The notes under the pieces are model-generated. The model saw nothing but the letters and a program-made list of their open reading frames with translations. It ran no database searches and was not told where the DNA came from. This document shows positions 46,260 through 54,430 of a DNA stretch of 64,000 bases, one piece after another. The DNA comes from Miniphocaeibacter halophilus (GTDB taxonomy: Bacteria; Bacillota; Clostridia; Tissierellales; Peptoniphilaceae). The stretch lies in assembly GCF_016458825.1 (NCBI RefSeq), contig NZ_CP066744.1, positions 1,547,868-1,611,867 of the forward strand. Direction: 5' to 3'. The position numbers and the translations under genes are program-made. Numbering within the stretch: the first letter of the stretch is position 1; every line of letters starts with the position of its first letter.

Positions 46260-46292
46260 AATTAAAGACTGCTTTTTAGCAGTCTTAATTTT
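46257..46292 (+). promoter_or_regulatory. Hairpin between binding-protein and ATPase genes
   Basis: AAGACTGCT (46265-46273) pairs with AGCAGTCTT (46278-46286), flanked by AAAATTA / TAATTTT. Likely a partial terminator or mRNA stabiliser that gives more binding protein than membrane complex. Confidence 0.7.
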
Positions 46293-46309
46293 ATTATTCA
46301 GGAGGAATT

Positions 46310-47842
46310 ATGTCAGAATATATTGTTGAAATGAAAAATATAACAAAAAAATTTCCGGGTATTATTGCAAATGACAATGTTACTATTCAAGTAAAAAAGG
46401 GAGAAATATTCGCTATACTTGGTGAAAATGGAGCTGGAAAATCAACCTTAATGAGTATGTTATTCGGTATGTATGAGCCAGATAGTGGAGAAATTTACAT
46501 AAATGGGAAAAAAGAGGAAATAAAATCTCCAAATCATGCAACGGATTTAAACATAGGCATGGTACACCAACACTTTAAATTAGTATCAAATTATACAGTA
46601 GCGGAAAATATTGTTATGGGTATTGAGCCTAAAAAAAGAGCTTTAGGATTCTTACCTTATGTAGATATGAAAACTGCAAATGAAAAAGTTAGAAAGATTT
46701 CTACAGAATATGGCTTAGAGGTAGACCCTAAGAAAAAAATAGAGGATTTAAATGTTTCTATTCAGCAAAGAGTGGAAATATTAAAAATGCTTTATAGGGA
46801 ATCTGAAATATTGATTTTTGATGAACCAACAGCAGTACTAACACCACAGGAAATAGAATATTTATTGAAGATTATAGTGAATCTTAAAAATAGTGGAAAG
46901 ACAATACTTTTAATTACCCACAAACTAGAAGAAATAAAAAAAGTAGCAGATAGGTGCGCTATATTAAGACGGGGAAAATTAGTAGATGTAGTAAATACAA
47001 AAGATGTTTCTACAAAAGACATGTCAAATTTAATGGTTGGAAGGGATATAGAAACAACTTTAGAAAAGAAAGAAGCCAGTTTTAAAAATATAGTTTTAGA
47101 AGTTAAAAATTTAAATGTTGAAAATAATGAAAAAATTAAAGTTGTAAAAGATATTTCCTTTAATGTTCATGGTGGAGAAATTATGGCAATAGCAGGAGTT
47201 TCAGGAAATGGTCAAATAGAACTGGCAGATGCTATAGCAGGAATGTTAGAAGTTAAATCAGGGACAGTTAAGCTTAACAACAAAGACATTACCAACTGGT
47301 CCATAAGAGAGCGAAATGTAGAAGGAATTGCCTATATACCTGAAGATAGACAAAATGTTGGCCTAATTATGAATTTTAATTTAAATTACAATCTATCTTC
47401 AAAAAATTATTATAAAAAAGAGTTTTCTAAAAATGGAGTATTAAATTATCAAAAATTTAAAGAATATGGAAAACAATTAATAGAGAAATATGATATTAGA
47501 AGTAGTCAAGGCGGAAATACAATAGTACGTTCAATGAGTGGAGGAAACCAACAAAAAGTAATTATTGGTAGAGAAATTGAACAGGATACTCCATTGTTAA
47601 TTTTCGTTCAACCAACAAGAGGATTAGATGTTGGTGCAGTATCTAATATTCATAAATACATTATAGAAGAAAGAGATAAAGGGAAGGCTGTTTTATTAAT
47701 TTCCTTAGAACTAGAAGAAGTTATGAACTTAGCAGACACTATTGGAGTTATATATAATGGTGAGCTACTAAAGGTAGAAGATGCTAACAAAATGACTAGT
47801 ACAGAAGTAGGGGCTTATATGATGGGAGTGAAGAAAAATTGA
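46310..47842 (+). CDS. Nucleoside ABC transporter ATP-binding protein (double ATPase)
   Basis: A 510-residue ATPase with two ABC domains, as in ribose and BMP-type nucleoside importers. Domain 1 has Walker A GENGAGKST and Walker B ILIFDEPTAVLTP. Domain 2 has the degenerate Walker A AGVSGNGQIELA, signature SMSGGNQQKVIIGRE and Walker B LLIFVQPTRGLDVGA with Gln in place of Glu, a pattern normal for this subfamily, so only one site is expected to be fully catalytic. AGGAGG precedes the ATG, and the end overlaps the first permease by 4 bp. Confidence 0.94.
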   Translation: MSEYIVEMKNITKKFPGIIANDNVTIQVKKGEIFAILGENGAGKSTLMSMLFGMYEPDSGEIYINGKKEEIKSPNHATDLNIGMVHQHFKLVSNYTVAENIVMGIEPKKRALGFLPYVDMKTANEKVRKISTEYGLEVDPKKKIEDLNVSIQQRVEILKMLYRESEILIFDEPTAVLTPQEIEYLLKIIVNLKNSGKTILLITHKLEEIKKVADRCAILRRGKLVDVVNTKDVSTKDMSNLMVGRDIETTLEKKEASFKNIVLEVKNLNVENNEKIKVVKDISFNVHGGEIMAIAGVSGNGQIELADAIAGMLEVKSGTVKLNNKDITNWSIRERNVEGIAYIPEDRQNVGLIMNFNLNYNLSSKNYYKKEFSKNGVLNYQKFKEYGKQLIEKYDIRSSQGGNTIVRSMSGGNQQKVIIGREIEQDTPLLIFVQPTRGLDVGAVSNIHKYIIEERDKGKAVLLISLELEEVMNLADTIGVIYNGELLKVEDANKMTSTEVGAYMMGVKKN

Positions 47843-48981
47843 AGGTATTAAGAAGGTTCTTTTTAAAAATTTTTGGAGATGAAAAAAGACAAGCTATTAC
47901 TATTCCCATATTCTCTATTTTACTAAGTCTAGTTGCAGGTGCTATAATTCTTGCAGTTTTAGGGAAAAATCCTTTTTCAGCCTTATATAATTTACTTCGA
48001 GGTTCAGGACTTGCTCCAAAATTAAGATATGCCGGAAGTAAAGGAATGATAACAGACTTTGCCAGTTTCTTAAATTCTTTAACACCAATGATATTTGGAG
48101 CTTTAGCAGTGGCGGTAGCTTTAAAGGGTGGTTTATTTAATATAGGTGTTTCCGGACAAATGCTAGCCTCAGGTTTTATAGCGACTATAGTAATAGGTTA
48201 TTCTGGACTTAATGCCTATATAGCAAAGCCCTTAGTTATTATTATAGGAATAGTAGTTGGTGGACTAGTCGGTGGTTTAATAGGATTTTTAAAGTATAAA
48301 TTCAATATAAATGAAGTAGTAGCATCTATAATGATTAACTATATAGTACAATATACAACAAGCTTTTTTATTAATACCAGATATATTGACCCGGTATCTA
48401 GACAATCAGTTGCAGTATCCAGTGAGTCCAGGTTAACATTAATGAATACACAAGTAGGAAATTATAGAATGGATATACCCCTTGGAATTATATTAGCTAT
48501 TGTTGTTGTTTTTGTAATAAAATTCTTAATCGATAAGACAAACTTAGGATTTGAAATTAAGGCAGTCGGTTCAAGTAGAAGTGGAGCTAAATATATAGGA
48601 ATTCCTGTTGGTTCAAGAATAGTAACTGTAATGGTTATATCAGGAGCCTTAGCCGGACTAGCTGGAGTTACATATTTTTTAGGCTACTTTGGTTCCATTC
48701 AACCAAAAGTTTTACCAAGTCTTGGTTTTGATGCTATTGCAGTAGCATTACTGGGAAACAGTAATCCAATAGGAATAATATTTTCCTCATTTGTAATTAA
48801 TATCATAAGTGAAGGTAGTGCATATATGAGCTCACAAGCAGGAATAGAACAGGAAATATCTTCTGTTATTACAGGTATTATTCTTTTATTTAGTGCCTGT
48901 GGAGCATATATAAAATATCGTTTATCAAAATCTAAGGATAAATTAGAAGAAGAAAAAAAGGAGGTAAAGAATAATGGATAA
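47839..48981 (+). CDS. Nucleoside ABC transporter permease 1
   Basis: A 380-residue BPD_transp_2 permease with about nine hydrophobic segments. The PMIFGALAVAVALKGGLFNIGVSGQMLASGF block and FNINEVVASIMINYIV, then GLAGVTYFLGYFG and IAVALLGNSNPIG, are typical of the larger permease of BMP-type importers (YufP/NupB-like). It begins TTG at 47839 within the last codons of the ATPase gene, and overlaps permease 2 by 8 bp. Confidence 0.92.
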   Translation: MKVLRRFFLKIFGDEKRQAITIPIFSILLSLVAGAIILAVLGKNPFSALYNLLRGSGLAPKLRYAGSKGMITDFASFLNSLTPMIFGALAVAVALKGGLFNIGVSGQMLASGFIATIVIGYSGLNAYIAKPLVIIIGIVVGGLVGGLIGFLKYKFNINEVVASIMINYIVQYTTSFFINTRYIDPVSRQSVAVSSESRLTLMNTQVGNYRMDIPLGIILAIVVVFVIKFLIDKTNLGFEIKAVGSSRSGAKYIGIPVGSRIVTVMVISGALAGLAGVTYFLGYFGSIQPKVLPSLGFDAIAVALLGNSNPIGIIFSSFVINIISEGSAYMSSQAGIEQEISSVITGIILLFSACGAYIKYRLSKSKDKLEEEKKEVKNNG

Positions 48982-49933
48982 AATTATAATAGATGGTTTA
49001 TCATTTGCTTTACCACTTTTTATAATGGCAATAGGTGGAATTTATAGTGAAAGAAGTGGAATTACAAATTTAGCCCTAGAAGGATTACAAGGGTTTGGTG
49101 CCTTTGGTGGTGCATTAGTTGCGGTATATATTACAAAAAATATGGGAATAAGCGATAATACAGCCTATTACATTGCAATACTTGTAGCAATATTAACGGG
49201 TATGCTCTACTCTATGTTACATGCTTTACTATGTATAAAATTTAAGGCTAATCAAGTTATTTCAGGAGTTGTAATAAATATTTTAGCAATGGCATTAACG
49301 TCATTTTTAACAAAATTAATAAATAAAACGGTCTTTAATACTCCATCAGATAAATTTGTACTAGCTGTTTCCGACAGAATTACAATACCGGTACTTTCAA
49401 AAATTCCTATACTCGGGGCAGTTTTTACTAAGATTTATCCCTTTGAAATAATTATTATTGCAGTTGCCATAATCGCTTGGTATATATTGTATAAAACAAG
49501 CTTTGGCTTACATTTAAGGGCAGCCGGAGAAAACCCTAATTCAGTAGATGCAGCCGGAATAAATGTAAATAGAACAAGATTTGTAGCGGTTTTATTTTCA
49601 GGAGCCTTATCAGGACTTGCAGGTATAAGTTTTGCATACTCAATTTCTGCTAATTTCTCTGGAAACATTTATGTAGGCTATGGTTACTTATCAATAGCTG
49701 CCTTAATATTTGGAAATTGGAAGATAATTCCAACATTAGGAGCTTGTTTGCTATTTGGTTTTGCTAAGTCTACAGGTTATGAAATAATACAAATCCTTAA
49801 ATTGCCAAGTTCCTATTCAGACTTAATAATGATATTACCTTATGTAGTAACATTATTATTATTGGTTTTCTTCTCAAAACACAATAGAGCACCTGCTGCC
49901 TTAGGTGAAATTTACGATAAAGGAAAAAGATAA
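48974..49933 (+). CDS. Nucleoside ABC transporter permease 2
   Basis: A 319-residue permease of the same family, with the segment GGIYSERSGITNLALEGLQGFGAFGGALVAVY and the later SGALSGLAGISFAYSISANFSGNIYVGYGYLSIAALIFGNW, matching YufQ/NupC-like subunits. AAAAGGAGG lies in the end of permease 1. The last base is shared with the deaminase gene (TAATG). Confidence 0.92.
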   Translation: MDKIIIDGLSFALPLFIMAIGGIYSERSGITNLALEGLQGFGAFGGALVAVYITKNMGISDNTAYYIAILVAILTGMLYSMLHALLCIKFKANQVISGVVINILAMALTSFLTKLINKTVFNTPSDKFVLAVSDRITIPVLSKIPILGAVFTKIYPFEIIIIAVAIIAWYILYKTSFGLHLRAAGENPNSVDAAGINVNRTRFVAVLFSGALSGLAGISFAYSISANFSGNIYVGYGYLSIAALIFGNWKIIPTLGACLLFGFAKSTGYEIIQILKLPSSYSDLIMILPYVVTLLLLVFFSKHNRAPAALGEIYDKGKR

Positions 49934-51210
49934 TGAATACACGTTTTTACAATGGAAAAATTCTTACAATGAAAAACAATATGGAAGTTTTAGAGCAAGA
50001 ACTTTGGGTTGTAGGAAATAAAATTGAATATATAGGAGATAAAAAAGAAAGCAATATAAAATGGAATAGGGAAATAGACTTAAAAGGTAATTTAATATTA
50101 CCGGGTTTTAAAAATGCCCATACCCATTCAGCAATGACTTTCTTAAGGTCAAGAGCTGACGATTTACCTTTACAAGAATGGCTAAATAACCAGGTATTTC
50201 CTAGAGAAGCTCAATTATTACCGGAAGATATTTATTGGTTGTCCAGACTTGCCATATTAGAGTATTTGTCTAGTGGAATAACATCTAACTTTGACATGTA
50301 TTTTCATCCAAGGGAAATAGCAAAGGCAAGTTATGACAGTGGATTTAGAACGGTAATAGTCGGTGCCTTAAATGATTTTACTCAAAGTATAGAGGAAATA
50401 GAAGAGTATTACTTAGAATTAAATAATAATGAAAAATACGATGATCTTATATCCTATAAACTTGGATTTCATGCAGAATATACAACAAGTAAAAATCTCT
50501 TAAAAGGTATAGTAGAATTATCTGAAAAATACAAGGCTCCTGTTTGGACACATAACTCCGAGACTTTAAGGGAGGTAAATGATTGTATTAATAGAAATGG
50601 AATGACTCCAACGGCGTATTTAGATTCATTAGGCATATATGACAATGGTGGAGGAGGTTACCATTGTGTATATTTAAATGAAGAAGATAAAAAAATATTT
50701 AAAGAAAAAAACTTAACAATTGTAACAAATCCTTCTTCTAATATAAAATTGGCCAGCGGTATAGCTAGAATAGATAAATTTTTAGAAATGGGAATTCCAA
50801 TAGCAATTGGAACAGATGGACCTGCATCTAATAATGCATTGGATATGTTTAGAGAAATGTTTTTAGTGTCAGGATTAACAAAAGTTAAAACACAAGATGC
50901 TTCAGTTGTTGATGGAAATGATGTATTAAAAATGGCAACTACAGTAGGTGCCTTAGCAATGGGACTAAATAATTGTGATGTATTAGAAAAAGGAAAAGTT
51001 GCAGATTTAATAGTTATTGATTTAAATAGGCCTAATATGCAACCATTAAATAATGTAAGTAAAAATATTGTTTATAGCGGTAGCAAAGAAAACATTAAAA
51101 TGACCATGATAAATGGTGAAATTCTCTATGAAAATGGTGAATTTAATGTTGGAATAGAAGTAGAAAAAATTTATGAAAAGGCAAATGAAATAACTAAAAG
51201 AATAAGGTAA
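49933..51210 (+). CDS. Amidohydrolase, 5'-methylthioadenosine/S-adenosylhomocysteine deaminase type
   Basis: A 425-residue metal-dependent amidohydrolase. The metal ligands fit HTHSAM (about 61-65), WTHNSET (third His) and GTDGPASNN (Asp), and FLRSRADDLPLQEWLNNQVFPREAQL matches the MtaD/TrzN group that deaminates MTA, SAH and 5'-deoxyadenosine. Being translationally coupled (TAATG) to a nucleoside permease and in one operon with PNP and MtnA strongly favours a nucleoside substrate over guanine or triazines. Product would be the matching inosine, the form PNP can split. Confidence 0.88.
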   Translation: MNTRFYNGKILTMKNNMEVLEQELWVVGNKIEYIGDKKESNIKWNREIDLKGNLILPGFKNAHTHSAMTFLRSRADDLPLQEWLNNQVFPREAQLLPEDIYWLSRLAILEYLSSGITSNFDMYFHPREIAKASYDSGFRTVIVGALNDFTQSIEEIEEYYLELNNNEKYDDLISYKLGFHAEYTTSKNLLKGIVELSEKYKAPVWTHNSETLREVNDCINRNGMTPTAYLDSLGIYDNGGGGYHCVYLNEEDKKIFKEKNLTIVTNPSSNIKLASGIARIDKFLEMGIPIAIGTDGPASNNALDMFREMFLVSGLTKVKTQDASVVDGNDVLKMATTVGALAMGLNNCDVLEKGKVADLIVIDLNRPNMQPLNNVSKNIVYSGSKENIKMTMINGEILYENGEFNVGIEVEKIYEKANEITKRIR

Positions 51211-51216
51211 ATATTA

Positions 51217-51250
51217 TAACCCTTAAATTCTTACTGGGATTTAGGGGTTA
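51217..51250 (+). terminator. Hairpin after the deaminase gene, probable operon end
   Basis: TAACCCTTAAAT (51217-51228) pairs with ATTTAGGGGTTA (51239-51250) with one G-T. The following T-run is poor, so termination strength is uncertain. Confidence 0.5.
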
Positions 51251-51316
51251 AATACATAAATCAATTCTTTTCTATATAAGAAATTAATGGAAAATATAAA
51301 ACAATTAAGAAAAGTA

Positions 51317-51345
51317 TTGTTTAAATTTGATTTCTAGGGTATAAT
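51317..51345 (+). promoter_or_regulatory. Promoter of structured RNA 1
   Basis: TTGTTT (51317-51322), 17 bp, TATAAT (51340-51345). Predicted start near 51352, at the first hairpin of the RNA. Confidence 0.7.
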
Positions 51346-51350
51346 ATACA

Positions 51351-51720
51351 TAGCAAAAGAGATATTTGCTAAAGATTTTAAATCTGAACCAACTAAAATT
51401 GATTTGTTTTAAAAAATTTTAGTTGAGGGAATGATAAAGAAGGACAGTTGATCTATTTAATATAGTATAGTCCAATGTAAATTATTTAATTTAATTATTG
51501 AAAACTAAGAAATAACAATTGAATATAAAGTAATTTGATTTTTAAAAAATTAAAGAACCGAGTTAAAAAGTTTTAACATTAGTAGTACCGAAAAAATATA
51601 AATAGAAGGGTATGATAGACTAGGTGATAGAACCAAAAATGAACTGTTGGTTCAGATTTGAAATCAAACAATAGGGGTAGATTATTAAAGATTATAATAA
51701 TACTACTCCTATTTTATTTT
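51351..51720 (+). ncRNA. Candidate structured RNA 1 (about 370 nt), upstream of the Nudix gene
   Basis: No reading frame of note. In order: hairpin TAGCAAA/TTTGCTA (51351-51371); left strand of a long-range stem (51374-51393, core AAATCTGAACCAAC); hairpin TAAAATT/AATTTTA (51394-51430 area); hairpin GGAC...GTCC around 51450-51480; hairpin GTTAAA/TTTAAC near 51570; conserved block GGTGATAGAACC (about 51623-51634); right strand (51646-51665, core GTTGGTTCAGATTT). The long-range stem is 20 bp with one G-T pair and encloses 252 nt. An intrinsic terminator follows at once (AATAGGGGTAG 51670-51680 / CTACTCCTATT 51703-51713, T-rich). A relative lies at 52271-52907. Either a stand-alone RNA or a leader of the Nudix gene; I know no matching family. 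Confidence 0.7.
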
Positions 51721-51765
51721 GTTAAGAAATATTTTTGTTTTTAATATATTAATAAGGAGAAGTAT

Positions 51766-52230
51766 GTGAAAGAAGCTAAATTTTATTTTAAAAATAGTAA
51801 TGCACCAAAACCTAAAAAAATAGGAATAGGTTCTGTAGTAATAATTAAATACAATGATAGATATTTAATGGAATGTAGGAAAGATAGTAATTTATGGAGT
51901 TTTATTGGAGGAAATTTAGAAATTGATGAGACTTTTATAAATTGTGCCATTAGAGAAACTTACGAAGAAACAGGATTAAAAATCAAGGAAGAAAATTTGG
52001 AATTTTTTAAGATTTATTATGAACCTTCCAGAATAGCAGAATTTCCAGATGGAAATATTGTTAGGATTTTAGGTGTTGTATATATTTTAGTTTTAAAAGA
52101 AATTCCTGAACTTAGGGTTAGTAAAGAATCATATAAATTAGAATTTTTTTCAAAAGATGATCTAAGATTATTAAATATTGCAAAAACTATGGATCCGATA
52201 TTAAATGATATTTTAATTAAAAAAATTTAA
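51766..52230 (+). CDS. Nudix hydrolase
   Basis: A 154-residue hydrolase of nucleoside-diphosphate-linked compounds. The Nudix box is complete: G-GNLEID-E-TFINCAI-RETYEETGL, matching GX5EX7REUXEEXGU. Substrate cannot be predicted; NTP clean-up, ADP-ribose and NADH are usual choices. GTG 51766 follows AAGGAG by six bases; the ATG two bases earlier runs at once into a stop. It lies 46 bp after the terminator of structured RNA 1, so its expression could depend on read-through of that terminator. Confidence 0.9.
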   Translation: MKEAKFYFKNSNAPKPKKIGIGSVVIIKYNDRYLMECRKDSNLWSFIGGNLEIDETFINCAIRETYEETGLKIKEENLEFFKIYYEPSRIAEFPDGNIVRILGVVYILVLKEIPELRVSKESYKLEFFSKDDLRLLNIAKTMDPILNDILIKKI

Positions 52231-52270
52231 AAAAGATGTTTAGAAAAAAATAAATGGGTATAAATATAAT

Positions 52271-52907
52271 AAGATAAATATATTGTTTTTATTTATCTTA
52301 GGTGATTCTATCGGATCAACTAAATTTTATTTTAGAGTAGTTAGGAGAAACGGATGTAGTGTTTCTTTTTGGTACTGTATTTAAAATTTACAGCTAATAG
52401 TAAAGTATTTAGAAAACGATTTTCAAGTTTAAAAATGTCGAGAATTTACAAAGTTATTTAATAATTATATTAGAGGGTTAGTAGAATAATAAGACATAAT
52501 ATTTCAAAAGGTTAAAATGGTTAATTGGTTTTAACTTAGAATAGTGAATATGGTTTATTAGAGGAAATTAACTAATCTGTAAAGTAAATTCTAATTTAGC
52601 GACAAATATTTAATTATTGTAATTTAATACAAGAGTAAGACTATGATTTGTAATTTGTTTCAGATTGGTAGAATTGAAAGGATTGTATTAAATACAAGTA
52701 GCAAGATAATATTTATATAAGTAGATTTAGTAAATTAGAATAATAGACTAGATAAAGAGTATAAATATTAAATGCTAATTAAATATTAAAGAAAGGAACT
52801 GATAAATGGTGATGGAACCTAAAATAGAATGTTGGTCCGAAATAGAATCAAGTAAATAGGGGTAGATTTCTTAATAGATTATTAGAAATTTGCCCCTATT
52901 TTATTTT
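52271..52907 (+). ncRNA. Candidate structured RNA 2 (about 600-640 nt), upstream of the PLDc_N membrane protein gene
   Basis: A second, longer relative of the RNA at 51351. Left long-range strand 52303-52320 (GATTCTATCGGATCAAC after a T), right strand 52831-52850 (GTTGGTCCG-AA-ATAGAATC plus A): about 17 pairs with a two-base bulge, enclosing 510 nt. A hairpin AAGATAAATA/TATTTATCTT precedes it (52271-52299), though a TATAAT at 52265-52270 would start transcription inside that hairpin, so the 5' end is uncertain. Shared with RNA 1: AACTAAA after the left strand, a TTAAAA/TTTTAA hairpin, the block GGTGATGGAACC before the right strand, and a terminator beginning AATAGGGG (52855-52862 / 52893-52900). 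No protein-coding frame stands out. Confidence 0.68.
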
Positions 52908-52954
52908 GAAAAAAATATACTTATTAACATTAAAAAGAAGGGAAGTTGTAAATT

Positions 52955-53359
52955 ATGAATTATACTTTAGGATCTTTATTTGAAATACTAAAATATATAC
53001 TATTTATTTTAGGTATTATTCTACAATTTGTTGCAGCAAGTTGGGTACAAAAGGATATTAGAACAAAAGATCCCACAGAGAGAATTATGTGGTTTTTAGG
53101 GGTCTTTATGGCGCCTTTTATGGCAGGACTTTTAGTGTACTTAGTAGTAAAATCAAAAAGAACAGAAAAGTTGGCAAGCAGTGAACTGGAAGTAGTTCCA
53201 AAGAAAAGTGGAATTTCAAATATTGTTGTTATATTCACTACTATAATATTAATAGTAAGTCTTATTTATGTAGCAACCTTATCCTATAGCAGTTATAAAA
53301 TGTATGAAGAAATGGAAAGTTATAATGTAGAAATGCCGATGTTTGAAGAAATGGAATAA
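52955..53359 (+). CDS. Small membrane protein with PLDc_N-type domain
   Basis: A 134-residue protein with three predicted membrane segments (about 9-30, 47-66 and 88-112). The first two, with VAASWVQKDIRTKDPTERIMWFLGVFMAPFMAGLLVYLVV, resemble the phospholipase D nuclease amino-terminal domain (PLDc_N), which occurs alone in many small membrane proteins; no catalytic HKD motif is present. The tail is acidic and Met/Glu-rich (YKMYEEMESYNVEMPMFEEME). Its start lies 47 bp after the terminator of structured RNA 2. Function unknown. Confidence 0.75.
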   Translation: MNYTLGSLFEILKYILFILGIILQFVAASWVQKDIRTKDPTERIMWFLGVFMAPFMAGLLVYLVVKSKRTEKLASSELEVVPKKSGISNIVVIFTTIILIVSLIYVATLSYSSYKMYEEMESYNVEMPMFEEME

Positions 53360-53384
53360 AGGACCTTATACAAGGTCCTTTTAA
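53358..53384. terminator. Bidirectional terminator overlapping the stop codon
   Basis: AAAGGACCTT (53358-53367) / AAGGTCCTTT (53372-53381), loop ATAC. It starts in the stop codon of the membrane protein and lies just after the minus-strand kinase gene end. Confidence 0.85.
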
Positions 53385-53386
53385 AT

Positions 53387-54205
53387 TTATTCTTTAAAAA
53401 TTCTTGAGGCACTATGAAAAACTGGTCCTACAAATTTATTAAATTTAAAGCCATGTTTAATAGCTGCTGTTACAAAATTTTTAGCCTCAATAATGGATTC
53501 TTTAGGAGATAGTCCTATTGCAAGTCCTGAAGTTACTGCAGCCGCAAAAGTACAACCTGCTCCATGGGAATAACTTGGAGTTATTTTTTTTGCCTTTAAT
53601 ATAGCATAGCTGTTGCCATCGTAATAAACGTCTATGGCCAAATTGCTATCAACTGCTTTTCCTCCTTTAATTATTACATGTTGAGCTCCTAAGTCATAAA
53701 TAATTTTAGCTGCTTTTTTTATTTCGTCAATATCATGTAATTTACCTAGTCCGGAAAAAATTCCTGCTTCAATTAAATTTGGAGTAACCACTGTGGCTAT
53801 TGGAATTAATTCTTTTTTTATTGCTTCGGCAGTTTCTGGATTTAATAAATCATCTTCTCCTTTACATGCTAAAACAGGGTCAATAACTATATTTTTCAAA
53901 TTATATTCCAAAATCGTTTCCTTTATTAAGTTTACTATTTCTACAGAACCGATCATACCTGTTTTCATAGCAGAAATTTGCTCATCACCTGCTAAGGCAG
54001 TTTCTAATTGTTCCTTTACAAGTTCTACCGGTAAAGTTGTAACATTGTGTTTCCATTCATTTTTAGGATCCATAGTAGCTATTGTTGTTACAACTGCCAT
54101 TCCATATGTTCCATATTCGGTAAATGTTTTTAAATCAGCTTCTATACCAGCTCCTCCACTGGCATCACTACCTGCAATTGTCAATGTTTTGGCTATTTTT
54201 TTCAA
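53387..54205 (-). CDS. PfkB-fold kinase: pyridoxal kinase or hydroxymethylpyrimidine (phosphate) kinase
   Basis: A 272-residue ThiD/PdxK-type ribokinase-fold enzyme. TIAGSDASGGAGIEADLKTF opens the protein, VVIDPVLACKGEDDLL and the anion-hole/base motif YSHGAGCTFAAAVTSGLA are intact. Firmicutes use this fold both for HMP(-P) phosphorylation in thiamin synthesis and for vitamin B6 salvage. The carboxy-terminal NKFVGPVFHSASRIF ending and the absence of thiamin genes nearby incline me to pyridoxal kinase, but it is not decisive. AAGGAGATG precedes the ATG. Confidence 0.85.
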   Translation of the reverse strand: MKKIAKTLTIAGSDASGGAGIEADLKTFTEYGTYGMAVVTTIATMDPKNEWKHNVTTLPVELVKEQLETALAGDEQISAMKTGMIGSVEIVNLIKETILEYNLKNIVIDPVLACKGEDDLLNPETAEAIKKELIPIATVVTPNLIEAGIFSGLGKLHDIDEIKKAAKIIYDLGAQHVIIKGGKAVDSNLAIDVYYDGNSYAILKAKKITPSYSHGAGCTFAAAVTSGLAIGLSPKESIIEAKNFVTAAIKHGFKFNKFVGPVFHSASRIFKE

Positions 54206-54394
54206 AATATCATCTCCTTATGATAGCTTTAAATATATTATATCATAGAAAAATTCGTGTAATTAATTTGAATAATAAAAAATACTTTAGTAACTTATTT
54301 TTAACTAATTAATTACATTAAAATGATATAATATAATCTAAGTGGATTAAGTATAATTTTTTTAGAAAAAAACCAGTTAATAAAAAGACAAAAA

Positions 54395-54425
54395 GTTATA
54401 ATAAATTTTCAATTATAACAGGAGG
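54395..54425 (+). promoter_or_regulatory. Hairpin directly before the dhaK ribosome site
   Basis: GTTATAAT (54395-54402) and ATTATAAC (54412-54419) form a perfect 8-bp inverted repeat that ends one base before AGGAGG (54420-54425). It may be an operator or a 5' mRNA hairpin. Confidence 0.5.
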
Positions 54426-54430
54426 TAATT

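Noticed and set aside
51374-51665. The 20-bp inverted repeat around 51394-51645 as ends of a small mobile element (MITE)
   Set aside because: No target duplication is seen at its ends, the second copy has different arm sequences that still pair, and each repeat is followed directly by a terminator. These fit an RNA stem better than transposon ends, though I cannot exclude an ancient origin from one.
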